Source: Asaia bogorensis NBRC 16594 (lineage in GTDB: Bacteria > Pseudomonadota > Alphaproteobacteria > Acetobacterales > Acetobacteraceae). From it: DNA of 64,000 nt. The stretch spans positions 2,353,001-2,417,000 of the forward strand of contig NZ_AP014690.1 in NCBI RefSeq assembly GCF_001547995.1, read 5' to 3'. Numbering within the stretch: position 1 is the stretch's first letter; every line of letters starts with the position of its first letter. The notes under the pieces were generated by a model. It searched no databases and was not told the DNA's origin. It saw nothing but the letters and a program-made list of their open reading frames with translations. This document shows positions 17,851 through 26,869 of this stretch, piece by piece. Both the position numbers and the translations under genes were made by a program.

Positions 17851-19374
17851 ATGTTGCCCCGCATCCTGCCCGCTTTCGCCCTTGCCGTTCCGCTCGTCTT
17901 TTCGTCTGCCTCTGCCCATGCCGAGACAGCCGACACGCAGGCAACCTCGCGCATTTTCGATCATCTACGTAATGACCCAGCGCGCCTGACCGTGTTTCTG
18001 CGCGGCTTTCCCAAGGGGGGCGATCTGCACAATCATCTGGCTGGCGCCATTCCGGCTGAAAGCTTCCTCGACTGGGCCGGTCAGGACGGCCTATGCGTCT
18101 CTCTGGCGCAGGGACGAATCCTGCCCACAAAGTGCCGTCTGGCCACGCCGGGCGATATGCCCGCTTCCCAGCTTCGCACCCGACAGGACGCGCGCGAGCT
18201 CATGATCGATTCTCTTTCGATGCATGATTTCGTTCCCACGCCAGCAGACCGCTCCGGGCACGATCACTTTTTCTCGACTTTCGGGCGCTTTGCCCCGGTG
18301 CTTTCGGCCCATCAGGGCGCCATGCTTGCACAGGCGCGCGATCAGGCTGCAGCCGATCATGTGGTCTATCTGGAACTGATGATCTCACCCGCACTGGGCA
18401 GCATGGTGAAAGCCGGCGACCAGCATCCCCTGCACGACCTCGACCTCGATGCCGCCCATGAGGCGCTTCATGATGAGCGCCCCCGCCTCGTGGCCGAAGC
18501 GCGCCATGAGACGGATGAGATGGAGCATCAGGCGCGCGACATCCTGCAATGCGATACGCCTGCTGCCCATCCGGGGTGTGCTGTGACGGTGCGCTATCTG
18601 TTTCAGGCCATCAGGACCATGACCCCTCCCGAGGTGTTTGCGCAGCTCGATGCGGGTTATGCCCTTGCCCATGAAGACCCGCGCTTTGTCGGCCTGAACT
18701 TCGTCGCCCCTGAAGACGATGCCGTAGCAATGGCCGACTACGCCCTGCACATGCAGATGTTCGCAAAACTTGGCGCGCTCTATCCCGATGTGCGCCTGAG
18801 TCTTCATGCTGGCGAACTCACCCCCGCACTGGTGCCTGTCACCGGGCTGCAGAGCCATATTCGTGATGCTGTCGAGATTGCTGGCGCAGACCGTATCGGC
18901 CATGGCGTGGACATCACATGGGAAAAAGACGCTGTTCGCCTGCTGGGTGAAATGGCCCAGCGCCGCGTCGCGGTGGAAATCAACCTGACCAGCAATGACC
19001 AGATCCTCGGGGTGAGCGGTGCCGCCCATCCGATGGGGCTGTATCGACGCGCCCATGTGCCGGTCGTGCTCTCAACCGATGATGAGGGCGTGTCCCGCAG
19101 CAATCTCACAGAGGCCTATGTCAGGGCCCTTTCAACCGCCCCCCTGACCTATGCCGACCTCAAGACCATCTCGCGCAACAGCCTGACCTATGCCTTCATA
19201 CCCGGCACCAGCCTATGGGACGGAGATCACGTCATCACCCTGTGCAAGGCTCCGCAGAGCTTTGCCTGCGCCGATTTCCTGAAGAAAAGCCCCAAGGCGC
19301 GCCTTCAGCTTCAGCTCGAACAGAACTTCGCAGCCTTCGAAAACACCGTCAGCCACGAGCCCCTTTTCCTATGA
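17851..19374 (+). CDS. Exported adenosine deaminase-like protein
   Basis: The 507-residue protein has a signal peptide (MLPRILPAFALAVPLVFSSA, cleavage near SAHA-ET) and an adenosine-deaminase amidohydrolase domain. The zinc site is visible as DLHNHLAG (His60, His62), SLHAGEL, IGHGVD, and STDDEGVSRSNLTEAY. It should turn adenosine or deoxyadenosine into inosine in the periplasm, as in ADGF-type secreted deaminases. I chose ATG 17851 because it begins the signal peptide directly; an in-frame ATG at 17779 would put 24 residues before it. The stop overlaps the next start (ATGA), so it is translationally coupled to the nucleoside permease-family gene. Confidence 0.82.
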   Translation: MLPRILPAFALAVPLVFSSASAHAETADTQATSRIFDHLRNDPARLTVFLRGFPKGGDLHNHLAGAIPAESFLDWAGQDGLCVSLAQGRILPTKCRLATPGDMPASQLRTRQDARELMIDSLSMHDFVPTPADRSGHDHFFSTFGRFAPVLSAHQGAMLAQARDQAAADHVVYLELMISPALGSMVKAGDQHPLHDLDLDAAHEALHDERPRLVAEARHETDEMEHQARDILQCDTPAAHPGCAVTVRYLFQAIRTMTPPEVFAQLDAGYALAHEDPRFVGLNFVAPEDDAVAMADYALHMQMFAKLGALYPDVRLSLHAGELTPALVPVTGLQSHIRDAVEIAGADRIGHGVDITWEKDAVRLLGEMAQRRVAVEINLTSNDQILGVSGAAHPMGLYRRAHVPVVLSTDDEGVSRSNLTEAYVRALSTAPLTYADLKTISRNSLTYAFIPGTSLWDGDHVITLCKAPQSFACADFLKKSPKARLQLQLEQNFAAFENTVSHEPLFL

Positions 19375-20513
19375 TGACACGCCCCAAAGGCCTTCGCCAC
19401 CACCTCGCCCTCTCCCTCCTCCTGTGCAGTGTTCCCGCGGGCCTGGCCGCAGCTCCCGCCCATGCTGCCGGGCCGACGGCACCGGCCACGGGTCATGCCT
19501 CTGCCGCCACCATCCCTGTGCGCGTTGTGGTTGTGACGACCTTTGAAATCGGCAAGGACACGGGCGACACACCGGGCGAATATCAGAACTGGATCGAGAA
19601 ATTCCCGCTCAGCCAGACGCTTCCCGCCCCGGGCACTGACCATGAGGTCATGCATTACAACCCGGAGTTGCAGGTGCTTGCCATCGCTTCTGGCGAAGGC
19701 CCCGAACATATGGCCTCTGCCATGACGGCGCTGCTGCTCGACCCACGCTTCGACCTGCGCCACAGCTATTTCGTGCTGGCTGGCATCGCGGGGATCGATC
19801 CCAATTTTGGTACGATCGGCTCCGCCGTCTGGGCACCCCGCGTCATCAATGGCGGGCTCTCCCATCTGATCGACCCGCGTGAAACTCCCAAGGACTGGCC
19901 TGACGGCTTCACGCCGGTACAGGGCAGTCGCCCCGACGAGACACCACGCCCACCCCTGCATTCCCTCTCGGGCGATATGCTCTACACCCTCAATCCCGGC
20001 CTTACCCGCTGGGCCTATGAGTTGACCCGTTCCGTTTCCCTGCCCGACAGCGAGGGCATGAAGCAGAGCCGCGCCCGCTATCATGGCTATGCCGCAGCGC
20101 AAAAGCCGCCTTCTGTCATGCTGGGTGATACCATTTCGGGCGAGACCTTCTGGGTGGGCAAGCTGATGAATCGCTGGGCCGAGCGCTGGGTGCGCTACTG
20201 GACCGATAATCAGGGTGTGATGGCGACTACCGCCGAGGAAGACGTGGCCTTCTGTCAGGCACTCGCCCTTCAGGCGAAGGCTGGGCGCGTCGATCCCGAA
20301 CGCGCGCTCATCCTGCGCACTGCCAGCAATTTCGACATGCCCCCACCGGGCCAGACGGCCGCGCAGCTTCTCTCGGACGAAGCCAATGAGAAAGGCTACT
20401 CGGCCTTCATCCCGTCGGTGAACGCAGCCTATCAGATTGGCAGCATTGTGGTGCGCGACCTCGCCACGCACTGGGACCGCTACGAGAGCACACCACCGGA
20501 CGCGGCACATTAG
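19371..20513 (+). CDS. Purine nucleoside permease (NUP) family protein, exported
   Basis: The 380-residue protein has a signal peptide (HHLALSLLLCSVPAGLAAAP, cleavage near AHA) and matches the NUP family first described for Candida purine nucleoside permease. Typical blocks are VVVVTTFEIGKDTGDTPGE, ASGEGPEHMASAMTALL, GIAGIDPNFGTIGSA and RTASNFDMPPPG. It has no row of membrane spans, and the fold resembles nucleoside phosphorylases, so it may bind or cleave nucleosides in the periplasm instead of carrying them. Coupling to the exported deaminase (four-base overlap) supports a joint role in purine-nucleoside salvage. Confidence 0.8.
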   Translation: MMTRPKGLRHHLALSLLLCSVPAGLAAAPAHAAGPTAPATGHASAATIPVRVVVVTTFEIGKDTGDTPGEYQNWIEKFPLSQTLPAPGTDHEVMHYNPELQVLAIASGEGPEHMASAMTALLLDPRFDLRHSYFVLAGIAGIDPNFGTIGSAVWAPRVINGGLSHLIDPRETPKDWPDGFTPVQGSRPDETPRPPLHSLSGDMLYTLNPGLTRWAYELTRSVSLPDSEGMKQSRARYHGYAAAQKPPSVMLGDTISGETFWVGKLMNRWAERWVRYWTDNQGVMATTAEEDVAFCQALALQAKAGRVDPERALILRTASNFDMPPPGQTAAQLLSDEANEKGYSAFIPSVNAAYQIGSIVVRDLATHWDRYESTPPDAAH

Positions 20514-20662
20514 AGTCCGGTCCGGTCAGGGTTCAGGCGGGGCCGTGACCATGAGTTTCCCCCACGCACCACCGGAGGGTCGTCGTCCTTCGGAAACGCC
20601 TGCAGAAAACCTATTTCAGTAGGACCGGGTGGGATTACCTTCGCGCCGTTGAGCAATCCTGC

Positions 20663-21478
20663 CTAGCGTTCTTGCATCGCATGTGCCCTGAACCGTGCAG
20701 GAGTCAGACCGAAACGTTGATTGAAGGCCTTGGCGAAGGCGCTCAATGACGCATAGCCGCACTCTGCTGCAACATCGGTCACACGCTGCCCCTGTCCCAG
20801 TTGCAGGGCCGCATGAAACAGGCGCGCCTGGGTTATCCAGCTTTGCCAGCCCATCCCGGTTTCAGCCTGAAAATGGCGGCGGAAACTGCGCTCGGACATG
20901 GCAGCACAGGCGCAAATCCGGGTCATCGTGGCCGATGCCGGGTCAAGCAATGCCGCATCGATAGCCCGTATCAGTCGTGGGTGCCGTGGCATGGGCAAGG
21001 CGAGCCCGGCGGCAGGCGCTGCCTTGATCCGCTCATGACAAAGCAGCGCGAGGGTATTGAAGAAGCTCTGCGCGAGCGCATCGGCGGATTGTGGTCCATC
21101 CGGCCAGCGCAACGCGTAGAACATCATCTCGGTCAAGATCGGTGTCAGAGGAAATGTCGTCATTGCCTCGACCGCAGTCTGCGTATCGTCCGGCGCAAGA
21201 AAGAAGGACATGCCGTCATGATTGCGGATCATGGTGCGATGGCGCGTCCCGGCAGGAATCCACAAGGCGTGCGCGGCAGGCAGGAGATAGCGCCCGTCTG
21301 ACCCCTCTATCTGCGTGGTACCGGCACGGGCGCAGATGATCTGGTGATAAGAATGCTCATGCCAGTCATAGAAAATCGCATCGGTGGATTGCCGCAATGC
21401 AAAGGATTTCTGCTGCGGCCTGTCGAGGCCTGCTTCGACCAGAACAGCCGTGGTCTCTGTGCTGCTCAGGATTTTCAT
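20663..21478 (-). CDS. AraC-family transcriptional regulator
   Basis: The protein (about 271 residues) has an N-terminal cupin sensor (YDWHEHSYHQIICA, then PAGTRHRT) and a C-terminal double helix-turn-helix with the AraC signature (RVTDVAAECGYASLSAFAKAFNQRFGLTPARFR). It is divergent from the methyltransferase gene, with 89 bases between the starts, and may control it. ATG 21478 is used; ATG 21496 is an equal alternative, and neither has a clear ribosome site. Confidence 0.85.
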   Translation of the reverse strand: MKILSSTETTAVLVEAGLDRPQQKSFALRQSTDAIFYDWHEHSYHQIICARAGTTQIEGSDGRYLLPAAHALWIPAGTRHRTMIRNHDGMSFFLAPDDTQTAVEAMTTFPLTPILTEMMFYALRWPDGPQSADALAQSFFNTLALLCHERIKAAPAAGLALPMPRHPRLIRAIDAALLDPASATMTRICACAAMSERSFRRHFQAETGMGWQSWITQARLFHAALQLGQGQRVTDVAAECGYASLSAFAKAFNQRFGLTPARFRAHAMQER

Positions 21479-21567
21479 TTGGCCGGTTCCCGTCATTTTC
21501 TGGCCGAAGGACGTTAGTCGGCCATTAGCGATCTTCCTATCCTGCCAGGCAAGGAGAGGAAACCACC

Positions 21568-22365
21568 ATGTCTGTATTACCAGCATCTGCACGCCCGACT
21601 GACGCCCCTGACCCGCACAATGCCACCGTCATACGGCAATTCACCCAATGGGCAGCCCCTTTCGCTGACCTGCCCATTCATGCCGAGGCGGAGAGCATGG
21701 CCCAGACCATGAAGGCCTGTGCGCCCGGCCCAGCCGTGAAGGCGTTGGATGTGGCCTGTGGTCCCGGCATCGTTAGCTGCGCGCTGGCAGAGGCTGGGGC
21801 CGAGGTGACCGGGTTGGATCTGACCCCCGCGATGATCGCACAGGCGAGCGCACGTGCCGATCGGCTGGGCGTCAAAGCCTCTTTCCAGATCGGGAACGCG
21901 ATGGCGCTGCCTTTTGAGGACGCACAATTCGATCTGGTGGTGACGCGTTACAGCTTCCATCACATGGAAACACCGCAGGCCTGCCTTGCAGAAATGATCC
22001 GTGTCTGTCGTCCCGGCGGTCGGATTGTCGTCATCGATGCGACACCCGCTCCAGCCTGCCAGAGCCAATACGATCATGCCGAGAAGCTGCGTGACCCCTC
22101 GCACACAACGGCTCTTACGCTCAGTCAGATCGTGGCATTGGGTGATGAGGCGGGCTTGCTCCATGTGGAGACCATCCGATACCGTCTGGAATCCCGCCTG
22201 AACGATCAGGTTGCCGAAGAAGATCGCGAGGCTCTCGCGTCCTTTTTCATGCAGGAGATTGCGAGCGGTGAGAACAGATCGGACATGATGCCACGCCAGA
22301 CAGAAGGCGGCATTGTTTTCAGCTTTCCGATTTCGATTGTCGTCTGGAACCGTCCGAGCGACTGA
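21568..22365 (+). CDS. Class I SAM-dependent methyltransferase
   Basis: The 265-residue protein has a Methyltransf_11/UbiE-type domain. Motif I is LDVACGPGIVSCALAEAGAE, the acidic residue of motif II is in VTGLDLTPAMI, and the post-motif block is RVCRPGGRIVVID. The methyl acceptor is unknown; quinone or small-molecule substrates are typical. The start is well supported by AAGGAGAGG before ATG 21568. It is divergent from the AraC-type regulator. Confidence 0.82.
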   Translation: MSVLPASARPTDAPDPHNATVIRQFTQWAAPFADLPIHAEAESMAQTMKACAPGPAVKALDVACGPGIVSCALAEAGAEVTGLDLTPAMIAQASARADRLGVKASFQIGNAMALPFEDAQFDLVVTRYSFHHMETPQACLAEMIRVCRPGGRIVVIDATPAPACQSQYDHAEKLRDPSHTTALTLSQIVALGDEAGLLHVETIRYRLESRLNDQVAEEDREALASFFMQEIASGENRSDMMPRQTEGGIVFSFPISIVVWNRPSD

Positions 22366-22439
22366 GCCGCATAGCGATTATTTCGTGACACGCGATCCGA
22401 ATGGAGGCGCAGGAAACGTCCAATCAACAGGAGAATGCA

Positions 22440-22475
22440 ATGCCGCCGCAGCCGCGCTCATATGGCCTCAGCTGA
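22440..22475 (+). CDS. Possible 11-codon leader peptide
   Basis: Within the 304-base gap between the methyltransferase and msrC an AGGAG lies eight bases before ATG 22440, which opens MPPQPRSYGLS and stops with TGA. The peptide matches nothing I know. The following 160 bases hold a small GGGGC/GCCCC hairpin and no gene. It may be a regulatory leader or a chance frame. Confidence 0.2.
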   Translation: MPPQPRSYGLS

Positions 22476-22669
22476 GCGGCGCGGCGACGACGGGGCTGCC
22501 CCCCTATAGATTTGAGAGGCATACCATCGGCGTTGACTCTCTTGGCAGGGTAGGGTCGAGGGTTACACCCACAGAAAAGCTCTCATCCCTTCTTTTTGCC
22601 CTCAGCAATGCCCCTGCCGGACTGCGCACATGACCTTTCCCTCACGATCAGGCCGCGCGCGATCTCGCC

Positions 22670-23131
22670 TCAGGCTTCGAGCAGGAGGGTAACAACGCGC
22701 TCCAACACAGCCTGCTCCGCATCGCCAAAACGCGCCTGCTCGGGGCTGTCGATGTCGAGTACGCCCAGCAATTCACCGTTTCTGACCAGAGGCAGAACGA
22801 TTTCCGACGCTGATGCCGCATCGCATGCAATATGGCCGGGGAAACTGTGGACATCATCGATACGCTGGATACTGCGTTCGCTGGCAGCCTTGCCACATAC
22901 CCCGCGCCCCAGCGCAATGCGGGTACAGGCTACCCGCCCTTGAAACGGCCCCAGAACCAGTTCGCCCTCGCGCAGCAGATAGAACCCTGCCCAGTTGATG
23001 CGCGGGAGTGCCTCAAAGAGAACCGCTGCGATATTGGCCATATTCGCGATCATGTCGCTTTCGGCCGCTACCAGCCCCTCCACTGCCGATAGGATATCGT
23101 CTTGCGTCAGTCTGCTGTCAGGCGCGCTCAT
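22670..23131 (-). CDS. msrC: Free methionine-R-sulfoxide reductase
   Basis: The 153-residue GAF-domain enzyme reduces free methionine-R-sulfoxide. Cys69, Cys79 and Cys103 have the same spacing (10 and 24) as the three cysteines of E. coli fRMsr, and the core blocks INWAGFYLL, GPFQGRVACTRI and GRGVCGKAA are intact. It likely protects cells from oxidation, which fits an aerobic oxidative lifestyle and the neighbouring sulfide/peroxide genes. It appears monocistronic. Confidence 0.92.
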   Translation of the reverse strand: MSAPDSRLTQDDILSAVEGLVAAESDMIANMANIAAVLFEALPRINWAGFYLLREGELVLGPFQGRVACTRIALGRGVCGKAASERSIQRIDDVHSFPGHIACDAASASEIVLPLVRNGELLGVLDIDSPEQARFGDAEQAVLERVVTLLLEA

Positions 23132-23232
23132 GGGAGTTCATCTTTCCGGGTATATTTCGAAGACGCCGCATGGCGCCTCAGGGTAGGGGCGAGACCCTCT
23201 GAAGGCGCACATAGAACAAAATCCCTGCGCTT

Positions 23233-24033
23233 TCAGAGTGTGCGATAGGCGATATAGGCCGCCACGAGAAAGATGAGGCCAGCGAACAGAAGTTTCAACG
23301 TGGCACCGGACCCTTTACCGAGACGGCTGGCCAGTTTCGTCCCCACCAGGCATCCGACAACGCCCCCCATGATGAACCACAGGGCTAAAGGCCAGTCCAC
23401 AAGGCCCGAAAGCGCATAGCTGGCAGACGTCGTCACACCAAAAGCCGCAACAGCCACAAGTGAGGTGCCCACGGCATTGAGGACAGGCATATGCGTTGCC
23501 GCCATCAGTGCCGGCACGATCAGGAACCCGCCACCAATACCGAAAAATCCGGACAGCCCGCCTGTGCACAGGCCAAACAGCCCAACCTTCCAGACATTGT
23601 CACGATTACACGCCGCCCCCGGTATGCCCTCGTCATGACGGCCACGGATCATCGCGATCCCGACAAGCACCATGAGACCGGCAAACAGCAACAGAAGTCG
23701 CTGTCCATCCATCGCCTTGCCGAGCTGGGCCCCAAGCGCCGCGCCAAGCATCCCGGCAGGCGCGAAGAAACCGGCGCAGCGCCATTTGACCGTGTGCTCA
23801 CGCGCATGGCTGAGCAGACCTGCCAGCGCGTTGATCGCGACAGCAAAAGCGCTCGTGCCAATCGCGATATGGGGGTTACGCACCCCCACAACATAGATCA
23901 GCAGCGGGACAGCCAGAATGGACCCGCCGCCGCCGATAAGGCCCAGAACCAGACCAACCAGACTCCCGCATGCCAGAGCCGGGACAGACGAGGCAGACAT
24001 GAACGCGTCAGGCATGAACGGGGTCAACAGCAT
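23233..24033 (-). CDS. tauE: TauE/SafE-family sulfite/sulfur-compound exporter
   Basis: The 266-residue inner-membrane protein has about eight hydrophobic segments and the duplicated glycine-rich family motifs GLVLGLIGGGGSILAVPLL and GGLSGFFGIGGGFLIVPAL. TauE proteins are proposed to export sulfite or related anions, which suits a gene that directly follows (9 bases) the sulfide:quinone oxidoreductase fusion. ATG 24033 is used; in-frame ATGs at residues 7 and 12 are possible. Confidence 0.87.
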   Translation of the reverse strand: MLLTPFMPDAFMSASSVPALACGSLVGLVLGLIGGGGSILAVPLLIYVVGVRNPHIAIGTSAFAVAINALAGLLSHAREHTVKWRCAGFFAPAGMLGAALGAQLGKAMDGQRLLLLFAGLMVLVGIAMIRGRHDEGIPGAACNRDNVWKVGLFGLCTGGLSGFFGIGGGFLIVPALMAATHMPVLNAVGTSLVAVAAFGVTTSASYALSGLVDWPLALWFIMGGVVGCLVGTKLASRLGKGSGATLKLLFAGLIFLVAAYIAYRTL

Positions 24034-24042
24034 TGCTCGAGA

Positions 24043-25644
24043 TCAGCCCTCGGTCTTGCGGGCGGGTCGCACCAGAAACTCGCGTCCCTTCAGCATGAAA
24101 TCCCAGTACAGACGCGGCATGATCTGTTCCTTGAGAAACCAGGCCAGGCGTGTGGGCTTCTTGCCGTCCAGCAGCCAGCCCGGCAGGGTCGGAAGCAGCT
24201 TGCCGCCATAGCCGAACTCGGCCAGCACAATCTTGCCGCGCTCAACCGTCAGCGGACAGCCGCCGTAACCGTCATACACGGCATCCGGCTTGCGCCCGGA
24301 AAGCTGGGCAATCAAGTTCTCGACCACCACAGGTGCCTGCTTGCGTGCAGCGGCAGCCGTCTTGGCATTGCTTGTGCCGGCCACGTCACCCACAGCGAAG
24401 ACATTCGCATATTGCGTGTGCTGCATCGTATCCGGATGGACCGACACAAAACCATCAGCGCCAGCGAGCGGCGAGGAACGAATGACATCGGGCGCGGTCT
24501 GGGGGGGCACGACATGCAGCATGTCGAATGCGCGTTCGACACGCGCCGTACCGGCCTCCGTAACACGCTCGAAGGTTGCAATCTTGCGCTCGCCATCGAC
24601 CGCCACCAGCCGTGACTTGAGGTTGAGGTCAATGCTGTAGCCCTTGATGTAATCCATCAGGGCCGGCACGAAATCGGCCACACCGAACAGGCTGGGCGTC
24701 GCTGTATCGAATTCGACCTGCACGCGACCCAGCACCCCACGACGACGCCAGGCATCGCAGGCGAGATACATGGCCTTTTGTGGCGCCCCTGCACATTTGA
24801 TCGGCATGGGCGGCTGGGTGAACAGCGCCTTGCCCTCTTCGAGCTTGCTCACCAGTTCCCAGGTATAGGGGGCGAGATCGTAGCGATAGTTTGACGTGAC
24901 GCCATTCTTGCCCAGTGTCTCGGCCAGCCCAGGAATAGCAGCCCAGTCGAGTTTGAGCCCGGTCGCCACAACAAGCGCCTCATAGGCAATCTGGGTCCCA
25001 TCACCCAGCTCGATGCGGTTCTGCTCCGGCAGGAAGGCCGTGACAGCCTGGCGGATCCAGTTGGCGCGCGCCGGGATAAGCCCGACCTCAGAACGACGCG
25101 TCTGCTGCGCCGTGAAGACACCCCCACCCACAAGGGTCCAGCCCGGCTGATAGTAATGCTCGGTCGAGGGTTCCACGACAGCGACCAGCAACCCGGGCCG
25201 ACGACGCAACAGGCTTGCTGCGCAGGCGAGACCACCCGCGCCGCCACCGACCACAACAACATCGAAACGCTGCGCGCCAGCGGGCTTTTCTTCCTTCTGG
25301 GTCGAAGCCAGCTCATAAAGATCAGCCGCACGTCGGCCAGAGCGGCAATAGGCCAGAACCTTGCCCGTATTGTCAGGCCCGGTCATCTCGGCAAGGGTCT
25401 GGCGCATGACCGAAACACTATGCGCATCGGGCGTAGCCCCCATACGCACCGGGATATAGGCAAAAGCCAGCCCGCATTTTTCCGCCGCCACACCCAGATC
25501 GGCCACGCCGGGCTGATCCTTTTCTTCACCATCGGGACGGGTGCAGATAATGCCGCTGAAGCCCTGCTCCTTGAGCGCGGGCAGATCTTCCACCCTGATC
25601 TGGGGCGATACGGCGAAATGGGCCGTCAGGAAACGAAGGGACAT
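24043..25644 (-). CDS. PTP-like/rhodanese (DUF442) - sulfide:quinone oxidoreductase fusion
   Basis: The 533-residue protein joins two modules. Residues 1-115 are a DUF442/BLH-type phosphatase-like sulfurtransferase domain with Cys100 in YCRSGRRA. From residue 127 there is an FAD enzyme (FDVVVVGGGAGGLACAASLL) of the type II sulfide:quinone oxidoreductase group. Both expected SQR cysteines are visible in MPIKCAGAPQKAMYL and YGGCPLTVERG. It should oxidise sulfide to persulfide and pass electrons to quinone at the membrane, with the N-terminal domain accepting the sulfane sulfur. ATG 25644 has GAGAGAGG upstream. It lies between the persulfide dioxygenase and tauE genes in one operon. Confidence 0.88.
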   Translation of the reverse strand: MSLRFLTAHFAVSPQIRVEDLPALKEQGFSGIICTRPDGEEKDQPGVADLGVAAEKCGLAFAYIPVRMGATPDAHSVSVMRQTLAEMTGPDNTGKVLAYCRSGRRAADLYELASTQKEEKPAGAQRFDVVVVGGGAGGLACAASLLRRRPGLLVAVVEPSTEHYYQPGWTLVGGGVFTAQQTRRSEVGLIPARANWIRQAVTAFLPEQNRIELGDGTQIAYEALVVATGLKLDWAAIPGLAETLGKNGVTSNYRYDLAPYTWELVSKLEEGKALFTQPPMPIKCAGAPQKAMYLACDAWRRRGVLGRVQVEFDTATPSLFGVADFVPALMDYIKGYSIDLNLKSRLVAVDGERKIATFERVTEAGTARVERAFDMLHVVPPQTAPDVIRSSPLAGADGFVSVHPDTMQHTQYANVFAVGDVAGTSNAKTAAAARKQAPVVVENLIAQLSGRKPDAVYDGYGGCPLTVERGKIVLAEFGYGGKLLPTLPGWLLDGKKPTRLAWFLKEQIMPRLYWDFMLKGREFLVRPARKTEG

Positions 25645-25779
25645 GAGCTTGCCTCTCTCTTCTCGGGCTGTATTGCGGGCCGGGTCAATGCGCACCGGCT
25701 GGATGCTGCGTTCTGTAACGGGCGGGGGTCAGCAAGATGCTGTGCAGGCCATTCAGGCTGGATACCGCACAGCGTCCTC

Positions 25780-26709
25780 TCAAAGCTTGTCGAGCGGTAT
25801 CTTGATATAACGCGTACCGTTCTCTTCCGGCTCCGGCAGTCGCCCCCCGCGCATGTTGATCTGGACCGAGGGCATAATGAGATTGGGCAGGCTTAAAGTC
25901 GCATCACGTTTCGTGCGCATCTCGACGAATTCGTCCTCGCTCACACCGTCATGCACGTGAAGGTTGCTGTCGCGCTGTGCTCCAATGGTGGTTTCCCAGG
26001 CAAACCAGTCACGCCCGGGCGCCTTGTAATCGTGACACAGGAAGAGACGCGTCTCACGCGGCAGGGAAAGCAGGCGACGGATGGAGCGATAGAGCTGCCT
26101 CGCATCGCCACCGGGGAAATCCGCGCGGGCTGTTCCGAAATCGGGCATGAAGAGCGTATCACCGATAAAGGCACAGTCACCGATGACGAACGCCATATCG
26201 GCTGGGGTGTGACCCGGCACATGCAGCGCAATCGCCTCGATTTCACCAATCCTGAAACGCTCGCCATCACGGAACAGATGATCGAACTGCGAGCCATCTC
26301 GTGCAAAGCGCGTACCGGCATTGAAGATCTTGCCGAACACCTCCTGAACATGGGTGATCTCGGCACCTATGGCGAGCTTGCCTCCCAGCTGCTCCTGCAG
26401 CCACGGCGCTGCAGACAGGTGATCGGCGTGAGCGTGAGTCTCGAGCTGCCAGGTCACGGTCAGGGACTTAGCGCGGATATACTCAAGAATGGCCTGAGCG
26501 CTTGATGACCCGGTACGACCGGAAGCGGGGTCATAATCGAGCACGCTGTCGATAATCGCCGCTTCGCGGGTACGGGGGTCGTGCACGACGTGCGAGGCCG
26601 TGAAAGTTGTTTCGTCGAAGAAGCTGCGCACCACCGGGCACGGCGACTGGCCCGCTCTGGTGGCCTCGATCTGACTGGCTGCTTGGGCAATCGTTGCGTC
26701 ATCCATCAT
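25780..26709 (-). CDS. MBL-fold persulfide dioxygenase-like protein
   Basis: The 309-residue metallo-hydrolase has THAHADHLSAA, VPGHTPADM, FIGDTLFMPDFGTARADFPGG and FLCHDYK, the iron-binding arrangement of ETHE1/BLH-type persulfide dioxygenases. It should oxidise glutathione persulfide to sulfite. It is first in the minus-strand operon with SQR and tauE, so the three form a route from sulfide via persulfide to sulfite and its export. The start can be ATG 26709 or the adjacent ATG 26706. A palindromic operator candidate lies 25 bases upstream. Confidence 0.88.
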   Translation of the reverse strand: MMDDATIAQAASQIEATRAGQSPCPVVRSFFDETTFTASHVVHDPRTREAAIIDSVLDYDPASGRTGSSSAQAILEYIRAKSLTVTWQLETHAHADHLSAAPWLQEQLGGKLAIGAEITHVQEVFGKIFNAGTRFARDGSQFDHLFRDGERFRIGEIEAIALHVPGHTPADMAFVIGDCAFIGDTLFMPDFGTARADFPGGDARQLYRSIRRLLSLPRETRLFLCHDYKAPGRDWFAWETTIGAQRDSNLHVHDGVSEDEFVEMRTKRDATLSLPNLIMPSVQINMRGGRLPEPEENGTRYIKIPLDKL

Positions 26710-26733
26710 GCGCGCTCCGCTGAACTGATCGTG

Positions 26734-26777
26734 AATTACATATTTACTGAATATGATATTTCTCGATTTATGTAATT
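26734..26777. promoter_or_regulatory. Palindromic operator candidate of the sulfide module
   Basis: AATTACATA (26734-26742) and TATGTAATT (26769-26777) form a perfect 9-base inverted repeat. The inner GAA (26749-26751) and TTC (26760-26762) share the same centre. The AT-rich element sits in the 160-base divergent region between the persulfide dioxygenase and peroxiredoxin genes. This is the right place for the BigR-like repressor encoded just downstream to control both arms. Confidence 0.6.
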
Positions 26778-26869
26778 GTGATAGTTGCTCCCGTCAAGGA
26801 CAACACAGGCACCCAACGTTAAATCGTGAATCGGTCGGCACCGATGCCGATTAACGACGCAGGAGATGA

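Noticed and set aside
19311-20510. A 399-codon open frame on the minus strand
   Set aside because: It is antisense to the NUP-family gene, has no family motif and a His/Arg/Gly-rich composition typical of the antisense of GC-rich genes.
23491-24615. A 374-codon plus-strand frame
   Set aside because: It crosses tauE and the SQR fusion in antisense and is rich in Arg, His and Gln without any motif.
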